Assembly: GCA_028681035.1 (NCBI GenBank)
Contig: JAQUJJ010000019.1
Coordinates: 1-39,426, forward strand
DNA: 39,426 nt
Reading direction: 5' to 3'
DNA from: Candidatus Cloacimonadota bacterium
GTDB lineage: Bacteria > Cloacimonadota > Cloacimonadia > Cloacimonadales > Cloacimonadaceae
Below the pieces are notes generated by a model that ran no database searches, was not told the origin of the DNA, and saw only the letters and a list, made by a program, of their open reading frames with translations. Both the position numbers and the translations under genes were made by a program. This document shows positions 34,845-39,426 of this stretch, in pieces. How positions within the stretch are numbered: position 1 is the first letter of the stretch; each line of letters starts with the position of its first letter.

Positions 34845-35654
34845 ATGAAGAATTGGCTCGGCTTAGCGTTGTTGGTGGCATATCTGCTATATTTATCGGG
34901 ATGTGCGGTGCTCGATCTTAGTTCTATGGAAAATGCGGTGCCGCTGAAACCGAAGCAAGTGGAAGCATCTTTGTATATTGCAAATTCATTAAGGGGGGAT
35001 TCTGTGGCTGATACCGAGATCGACCACCCCCATTACCCGTATTACCAAACTGATGATCTGCCTGCGAGGGCTGGCATTATTGGTGGATTAAAAGTAAATA
35101 TTGGCTTAACTCCCAAATGTGAACTGATGGCAAGATATTATCCTGGACACTGGGATGATGATATGGATAGAGATGATAATACTTCCTGGGATTCTAATGC
35201 TGGCAAGTTGGGGCTGAAATATCTTTACTATTAACACGAGAATATATACCTATCCCTTGCGCCCTCTGCACATATGATGCAAGCAAAACAGGAAGAGTCG
35301 TTAGGAGATTGGTATTATACTGAATTGGGATGGTATCAATATAATGTAGAACATCGGACTAACAAATATAGTGCCTATGGCTATGAATTGCAGTTGCTTA
35401 ATTCTATATTGATAAACAAACACTTTACCCTCACAATTATCGGAAGGACAAACGTTAGCCACTACAAAGAAGACTATCGCAACGATAAAGGCGGACGATG
35501 CACGATACATAATTCGGGGGTGAGGGCTAATATGATGATGAGCTTTGGCAAAGTGTTTTTTATTCCAGAGTTTGGGGTGGAATATGTACCGGTAGCTCAT
35601 GGTGAGAATACCTGGTGCCCGGCGATGAGTATGGGGCTGGGGTTGCGCTTATAA
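34845..35654 (+). pseudogene. Outer-membrane lipoprotein/beta-barrel gene split by an in-frame stop
   Basis: The start is the ATG at 34845, preceded by GGAG at 34835-34838; an upstream ATG at 34806 lacks a ribosome site and would place extra residues before the signal. The N-terminus is a lipoprotein signal, MKNWLGLALLVAYLLYLSGC, with lipobox LSGC. Codon 130 is TAA (35232-35234), but the same frame continues without another stop to 35654. It reads on through HENIYLSLAPSAH and beta-strand-like segments to GLGLRL, a typical barrel-closing end. The strands before (KLGLKYLYY) and after the stop are what one intact about 269-codon gene would give. A nonsense mutation is the simplest reading. Sequencing error or read-through are alternatives. 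The following hairpin serves as terminator. Confidence 0.75.
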
Positions 35655-35659
35655 AACAA

Positions 35660-35683
35660 AGGCAAGGCTGTTACACCTTGCCT
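35660..35683. terminator. Hairpin between convergent genes
   Basis: AGGCAAGG (35660-35667) and CCTTGCCT (35676-35683) form a perfect 8-bp stem with an 8-base loop. A-rich sequence lies on the left and CTATAA on the right. It sits between the split lipoprotein gene and the ABC permease gene, which converge, so it can serve both strands. Confidence 0.7.
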
Positions 35684-35703
35684 CTATAACAGGGATCGGG
35701 TGC

Positions 35704-36558
35704 TTAGCTAAGTTCGCGGGTATTATAGAGCCAGGAACCTGCAAGGAAGAATACTGCGCTGAGGACAACCCGTTGCAGAGTATAAGCATCCAGCAAGTAT
35801 TTCCATCTGCCTTCAACGGCGTTGCTAAAGATTCCCAAGTCTTTCAGGTAAAGGCTGAGATCCATATGAAGCTGCACGGTGGAAAGCTTCACAAGATAGC
35901 TAATCAGCGAAGGAATATGCATATTGGCGGTGTAATTCAAGATGCTGATGGCTATTTGAATCGCAAAGACCAGCAGGGTGCCCATCACAAAAGACTTGCG
36001 TTTGAACAGCCCGGCAAAGAGCCAATATAGCGAGCTGACAAACAGCACAGTAAAGCATACCTGCACAAAGGTTTGTGCCCAAGCAACGATGCCGAAGTAC
36101 AGGTGTGCGCCAGAGTTGATATTAAAGAACACAGAAAGCACCATGCTATTTACAAAGCTGACAATCGCCAGGAGCAGCATCGTTCCCAGGGTCATAAATA
36201 AGTATTTGGCAGCGATGATCTTAAACATGGAAACCGGCTGCGAGAGATGCAGGATTTCGCATTTACGCTTAAATCCACCATTTATCAAGCTATCTGCAAG
36301 AATAATAGAACTTATCATCGTTACGAAACCCAAGGCGATTACAAAACTTGCAGAAGAAGAGAATAAAAACAGCTCTTTCATGTTTGGCGGCATATTTAAA
36401 GTGGAAAAAGCCGCAACCATCTTGTTGCCTTTGATGAGGTTGATCAGGAATCCCAGAATCACGATTGCATATCCACCGCCGATAAACCACAGAGGAATAA
36501 GAAAGGTATGCTTGTTTGTTTGCCATTCTTTCTTTAATAAAGCTCTAAACTGTTTCAT
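35704..36558 (-). CDS. ABC-2 type transporter permease
   Basis: The 284-residue membrane protein has a short cytosolic start (MKQFRALLKKEWQTNKHTFL, the family's 'LLKKEW' opening). About six hydrophobic segments lie near residues 20-40, 60-85, 110-135, 145-175, 180-200 and 260-278. This is the membrane half of an ABC exporter whose ATPase is encoded immediately upstream; the start overlaps the ATPase stop (TGATG) and a GGAGGT lies just before it. With a YtrA-type GntR gene heading the operon, the best comparison is Ytr/BceA-like exporters induced by cell-wall stress in Firmicutes. The real substrate is unknown. Confidence 0.85.
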   Translation of the reverse strand: MKQFRALLKKEWQTNKHTFLIPLWFIGGGYAIVILGFLINLIKGNKMVAAFSTLNMPPNMKELFLFSSSASFVIALGFVTMISSIILADSLINGGFKRKCEILHLSQPVSMFKIIAAKYLFMTLGTMLLLAIVSFVNSMVLSVFFNINSGAHLYFGIVAWAQTFVQVCFTVLFVSSLYWLFAGLFKRKSFVMGTLLVFAIQIAISILNYTANMHIPSLISYLVKLSTVQLHMDLSLYLKDLGIFSNAVEGRWKYLLDAYTLQRVVLSAVFFLAGSWLYNTRELS

Positions 36559-37403
36559 CAGTTACCTCCCACTATGGCAAGGAAAATATCGGCAAGATTA
36601 GGCCGGTTATAGATGGCGTCTTTAATCTCCACCGTGGAAGGCAACACTGCACTTATAAAACCAAGGGTTTTGGAGATAAGCTTGGGTTGGAGCGCATCAA
36701 GCTCTGCGGCGCGGTCGATAGGCAGGGTAATAACATGAAAGCGAGCTTTGAGGGATTCCACTTCTTCGTGTATGAGGATGCTACCGTTGTCGATAATAAT
36801 GATTTCCTGTAGCATATCTTCCACCTCTTCCACTTCGTGAGTGGAGATGAGGATGCTCTTGCTTTCGTCGAAGAACTCACCTAAGATGATGTTAAAGAAC
36901 TCTTTACGGTAGGCAATATCCAAGCCTAAAGTCGGCTCGTCCAGCAGCAGGAAGTTTACATCCAGCGATAAAGTAATAAGCAGATACAGCTTGGTCTTCA
37001 TACCTTTGGAGAGCTTGCTTACCTTCTTGTTAAGAGGCAGATTGCTGATGCTGAATAGCTTATCGGCAAGGGTATCGTTCCAGCGGGGATTGACGTTTTT
37101 GATGTAATCCATGGTCTGTTTAACGGTGAGGCGATCATCAAGTCCGCTCACATCCGGTATGAAGGCAACTTGCTCGAATACACGATGATCACGATGGTGA
37201 ATGATGTTTTCATTCAGCACCACATCGCCTTCATGGGACAAAAAACCAAGCATGCAGCGCATGAGAGTAGATTTGCCTGCGCCATTCTTGCCGAGTAAAC
37301 CGATGATTTTACCCGGATTAAGGGTTAAATTAATGCTATCGAGCGCTTTGAACTTGCCGTAATGTTTGCTGACATTGCGTATTTCGTAACTGGGACTATT
37401 CAT
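36558..37403 (-). CDS. ABC transporter ATP-binding protein
   Basis: The 281-residue ATPase has all motifs: Walker A GLLGKNGAGKST, signature LSKGMKTKL, Walker B LLLDEPTLGLD and the switch His in STHE. The start is placed at ATG 37403 (MNSPSYEIRNVSKHYG) because a GGAGGT at 37413-37408 lies four bases upstream; the ATG at 37415 (MEVT) lies just upstream of it and would leave no site of its own. With this start it overlaps the end of the GntR gene by 8 bases. The C-terminal 60 residues beyond the ATPase core are a small accessory domain common in exporters of this type. It energises the permease encoded next. Confidence 0.93.
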   Translation of the reverse strand: MNSPSYEIRNVSKHYGKFKALDSINLTLNPGKIIGLLGKNGAGKSTLMRCMLGFLSHEGDVVLNENIIHHRDHRVFEQVAFIPDVSGLDDRLTVKQTMDYIKNVNPRWNDTLADKLFSISNLPLNKKVSKLSKGMKTKLYLLITLSLDVNFLLLDEPTLGLDIAYRKEFFNIILGEFFDESKSILISTHEVEEVEDMLQEIIIIDNGSILIHEEVESLKARFHVITLPIDRAAELDALQPKLISKTLGFISAVLPSTVEIKDAIYNRPNLADIFLAIVGGN

Positions 37404-37770
37404 TGTTACCTCCATAAATGGTATCTGTGATTTCTATAATTTGCTGTTTGGGGATGTCGAGCTGCTGCGCCGAACGGATAATCGGCTCCAGAGTCTCACT
37501 AATAAAATCTTTGCTGCGCATCTTGATGATGAGCTTACGGGCACCGGCGGCAACAAAGATGCCAAGTCCCCGCTTTTTGTATAACACTCCTTCATCCACC
37601 AATGCGCTAAGGGCGTTGCTAACGGTGATGGGGTTCAGGCTGTAATCCCGTGCCATAGACCTAAGCGAAGGGATAGCCTCTTCATCGCCAAGAATACCGC
37701 TTAAGATGCGCTCTTCTATGTGCTTGCGCAGTTGCAGGTATAGTGGCGAATCCTGGTTGAACATTGTCAT
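37396..37770 (-). CDS. GntR-family transcriptional regulator, YtrA type
   Basis: The 124-residue product has the GntR winged helix at about residues 10-75: 'SPLYLQLRKHIEERILSGIL', 'AIPSLRSMARDYSLNPITVSNALSALVDEGVLYKKRGLGIFVA'. Only a short helical C-terminus (about 50 residues) follows instead of a large ligand domain. This size and layout define the YtrA subfamily, which usually represses an adjacent ABC exporter operon. It is the first gene of such an operon here, overlapping the ATPase gene. A perfect inverted repeat, TACTGTAA-N18-TTACAGTA, lies upstream at 37804-37837 and is the likely operator. Effector is unknown. Confidence 0.92.
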   Translation of the reverse strand: MTMFNQDSPLYLQLRKHIEERILSGILGDEEAIPSLRSMARDYSLNPITVSNALSALVDEGVLYKKRGLGIFVAAGARKLIIKMRSKDFISETLEPIIRSAQQLDIPKQQIIEITDTIYGGNNE

Positions 37771-37803
37771 AAGAACCTCTTTGCATCGTTTTCAGTTCGC
37801 GAT

Positions 37804-37837
37804 TACTGTAACGGTGTAGTAGTCATGTATTACAGTA
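37804..37837 (-). promoter_or_regulatory. Likely operator of the GntR/ABC operon
   Basis: TACTGTAA (37804-37811) and TTACAGTA (37830-37837) are perfect 8-bp inverted copies separated by 18 bases. They lie 33 bases upstream of the GntR start. A TTGACC at 37852-37847 on the minus strand sits just outside, so a bound repressor would cover the promoter. The site also covers the first ATG of the HRDC ORF on the other strand. Confidence 0.65.
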
Positions 37838-38499
37838 GGCTATATAGGTCAAGGAAAATCTTCATTTATTTGCATATTTATTGTCTTCAGCATAAGTTCC
37901 CACCAAAGTTGCATGGCAGTTATAAAGTCTCACTGAAAATTGCAAATCCTTTCAACAAATTCTGCGAAGAGCACAGCATTATTAAGATAGAGAAGGAAAC
38001 CTTGCACGTAGAAGGTAATATCTTCTATTCCTTTTTTATAGAGTATCTGGTGCTCAAACCCAAATATGGCAAGCTTGATTTGACAAGCCTTAGCGATAGT
38101 GAATTGAGCCAGTATAACCGTTTGCGGGATTGGCGTAATGAGTTGGCAGCCTCTGAAGGATTACCAGCCTATATCATCATGTACAATTCCCAAATCTTGG
38201 ATATCATCAATAAGCAACCCAAAGCAAAGTCAGATTTTGCCACGATCAAAGGGATGAAAACCAAAGGCGATAAATATGGCGAGCAGATCATCAAGCTGAG
38301 CCTCATCGGAACATCATTTCATAGAGAAGCCCAACAAACAGCTTCCAAGCTGAGTCCCAGCGGGACGTTATTTCAGATAGAAACCATGACCAACCCAGAC
38401 CGAGTCCCTACAGGACTCATTATGGTGGTTGCGTTCTTGTGCTATCTGAAATGGCGTCCCGCTGGGACTCGTACTACGCAAAATGAATCATATAAGTAA
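37825..38499 (+). CDS. HRDC-domain ORF, ends uncertain
   Basis: The open frame codes for up to 224 residues. An HRDC (helicase and RNase D C-terminal) domain is clear at about residues 95-155: 'QYNRLRDWRNELAASEGLPAY', 'ILDIINKQPKAKSDFATIKGMKTKGDKYGEQIIKL'. HRDC domains bind nucleic acid in RecQ and RNase D and also occur alone, including as accessory genes of diversity-generating retroelements. Both ends are suspect. The only upstream ATG (37825) lies inside the GntR operator with no ribosome site, and a TTG near 37909 is a possible alternative start. The last 50 codons are encoded by REP-like repeats beginning at 38352, so the original end was probably replaced by insertion. Residues before the HRDC domain are unassigned. 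It may be a remnant. Confidence 0.55.
   Translation: MYYSRLYRSRKIFIYLHIYCLQHKFPPKLHGSYKVSLKIANPFNKFCEEHSIIKIEKETLHVEGNIFYSFFIEYLVLKPKYGKLDLTSLSDSELSQYNRLRDWRNELAASEGLPAYIIMYNSQILDIINKQPKAKSDFATIKGMKTKGDKYGEQIIKLSLIGTSFHREAQQTASKLSPSGTLFQIETMTNPDRVPTGLIMVVAFLCYLKWRPAGTRTTQNESYK
38352..38470. repeat. Left REP-like cluster of the IS200-type element
   Basis: Three palindromic units are seen. GAGTCCC-agc-GGGACG followed by TTATTTCAGATAG lies at 38352-38380, a bare GAGTCC-ctaca-GGACTC lies at 38402-38418, and an inverted full unit CTATCTGAAAT...GGGACTC lies at 38442-38470. The same arrangement and inter-unit sequence recur at 39221-39300, so both flanks of the transposase gene carry homologous repeats. 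Confidence 0.85.
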
Positions 38500-38510
38500 A
38501 GGAGAACAAA

Positions 38511-38975
38511 ATGCCCAACACCTATACCCAAATATATATCCACTATGTTTTTGCCACTGAGATCAGATTACGGCATCTGAGCGAAGAGAGGCAAAAAGAG
38601 CTCTATGCCTACTCTGCTGGAATTATCAAAGAGCTAAATTGTTTTCTGCAATGTATAGGCGGCATGGAAGATCACATCCATATTCTGGTAGGTTTACATC
38701 CCACGCTTTCGGTTTCAGAATTCGCTCAAAAGATCAAAGCAAATACAAGCCGTTTTATCAACGAAAAAGGCTGGGCTTATGGTAAATTTAAGTGGCAAAA
38801 CGGTTTTGGGGCTTTTTCCGTATCACAAAGTGGATTGGAAGCAACGAGGAATTATATCAAAAATCAAAAAGAGCACCATCAAGGGCAGTCATTTGCCAGC
38901 GAATATGAAACACTCTTGACCAAGTATAGCATCGAATATGACAAGCAATATGTATTTTACGAACCGGAGGATTAG
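38511..38975 (+). CDS. tnpA: IS200-like HUH transposase (Y1 type)
   Basis: The 154-residue product is the normal length for IS200/IS605 TnpA. It carries the family opening YTQIYIHYVFAT, the HUH metal-binding motif in MEDHIHILVGL, 'KANTSRFINEKGW', 'KFKWQNGFGAFSVSQS' and the catalytic-type tyrosine in RNYIKNQKEHHQ. These enzymes move single-stranded DNA by recognising hairpins at the element ends. No tnpB partner is present. The flanking inverted REP-like units resemble the substrates of REP-associated tyrosine transposases, so the gene may be a mobile IS or a domesticated repeat-spreading transposase. The ribosome site is AAAGGAG at 38498-38504, just at the end of the HRDC ORF. Confidence 0.93.
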   Translation: MPNTYTQIYIHYVFATEIRLRHLSEERQKELYAYSAGIIKELNCFLQCIGGMEDHIHILVGLHPTLSVSEFAQKIKANTSRFINEKGWAYGKFKWQNGFGAFSVSQSGLEATRNYIKNQKEHHQGQSFASEYETLLTKYSIEYDKQYVFYEPED

Positions 38976-39005
38976 ATATAAAACCCTGTACCAGATTGTC
39001 GAATT

Positions 39006-39139
39006 AGTCCCATCGGGACGCTATTTCAGATAGAAACCAACGCCCAAATACCACTAAGAGTCCCATCGGGACGCTATTTCAGATAGAAACCAACGCCCAA
39101 ATACCACTAAGAGTCCCATCGGGACGGCATTTCAGATAG
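39006..39139 (+). repeat. Three direct REP-like units with 53-bp period
   Basis: Units at 39006-39033, 39058-39086 and 39111-39139 share AGTCCC-atc-GGGACG and ATTTCAGATAG. The first two are followed by the same 24-base spacer, giving a tandem 53-bp duplication. The identical spacer argues against a CRISPR array. Confidence 0.9.
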
Positions 39140-39220
39140 GCAGAAAGATGTGCACAAAAGGATGAACCCCATAGAGAAATCATATTGCCATATCGTGGTA
39201 AAATGTTATTGCTAAATTTG

Positions 39221-39300
39221 TATCTGAAATGCCGTCCCTACAGGACTCATTCTGGTGATTGCGATTGGGTGCTATCTGAAATGTCGTCCCTACGGGACTC
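39221..39300 (-). repeat. Two inverted REP-like units on the right flank
   Basis: Units at 39221-39248 and 39272-39300 are in the opposite orientation to those at 39006-39139. The sequence between them (starting ATTCTGGTGATTGCG) matches that between 38419 and 38441 at most positions. They probably mark the right end of the IS200-type element. Confidence 0.88.
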
Positions 39301-39313
39301 AGGCTGTTGACAA

Positions 39314-39392
39314 ACCTCGATAGAGGTGGAATACCTTAGCCTGAGGTGTGAACCTCAGGTATGAATAGGAGTATCAAACAAACCCCATGGGG
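39314..39392. repeat. Short hairpin series at the window end
   Basis: Three small palindromes follow one another: ACCTC-gata-GAGGT (39314-39327), CCTGAGGT-gtga-ACCTCAGG (39340-39359) and CCCCATGGGG (39383-39392). They differ from the REP units to the left and may be another intergenic repeat family. No gene is visible in 39301-39426. Confidence 0.6.
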
Positions 39393-39426
39393 GTGACACA
39401 ATAACTGGCAACAGATTGCTATAATG

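Noticed and set aside
39006..39139. Possible CRISPR array (about 30-bp palindromic repeat ending near GAAAC, 53-bp period)
   Set aside because: The two complete spacers are identical, the same repeat occurs in both orientations around a transposase gene, and no cas genes are present; a REP/tandem duplication explains it.

Overview
The window looks like a chromosomal segment of an uncultured, moderately low-GC, diderm anaerobe. The best guess is a member of Candidatus Cloacimonadota (WWE1) or a close FCB-group relative. This rests on a secreted C25 (gingipain-like) peptidase ending in a 'NFPNPFNP' FlgD-like C-terminal domain, beta-barrel and FGE-domain lipoproteins, a VCBS/ASPIC repeat protein, a very large alpha-2-macroglobulin, and dispersed palindromic repeats. 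The assignment is inference; no rRNA marker is present.

Layout. 1-2112 (minus): a three-gene unit of unknown membrane protein, AI-2E-family permease, and a lipoate-protein-ligase-like gene cut by the window edge. 2113-5170 (plus): an intergenic region with a long nested palindrome, an outer-membrane beta-barrel protein, a lipoprotein with three chitobiase-C-like repeats plus an FGE/sulfatase-modifying-factor domain, and a small palindromic element. 5326-6453: tmRNA (ssrA), followed by a four-helix-bundle (23S rRNA intervening-sequence type) gene enclosed in inverted arrays of an 8-bp repeat. 6523-13570 (plus): rpsO, pnp, then ahcY, a NusG-like factor, a UDP-sugar epimerase and UDP-glucose dehydrogenase, closed by a double hairpin. 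13596-24397 (minus): a sirtuin translationally coupled to the C25 peptidase, a 6x11-bp palindrome, then the alpha-2-macroglobulin with an intact thioester. 24428-34041 (minus): a tight six-gene operon lysC-metG-spoIID-hslO-(TPR/VCBS/ASPIC)-guaD ending at a good intrinsic terminator. 34042-34844: about 800 bp without a gene, full of inverted repeats. 34845-35654: a lipoprotein/beta-barrel gene split by one in-frame stop. 35704-37837 (minus): a GntR/YtrA-type regulator and ABC exporter operon with a clear operator palindrome. 37825-39426: an HRDC-domain ORF running into an IS200-like transposase gene bordered by seven REP-like repeats, plus further hairpins.

Functional themes are RNA turnover and ribosome rescue (pnp, rpsO, tmRNA), methyl-cycle and nucleotide-sugar metabolism (ahcY, epimerase, ugd), cell-surface proteins and proteolysis control (C25 protease next to alpha-2-macroglobulin), and a housekeeping operon mixing amino-acid biosynthesis, translation, redox chaperone and purine salvage.

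The most interesting unexplained structures are: the inverted-array-flanked four-helix-bundle gene beside tmRNA; palindromes built from 11-bp units; a shared GATTTATNTTGACA promoter-like motif; the REP/IS200 cluster abutting the HRDC gene; and an FGE domain whose C-terminus resembles a diversity-generating-retroelement variable region. No reverse transcriptase is in the window.
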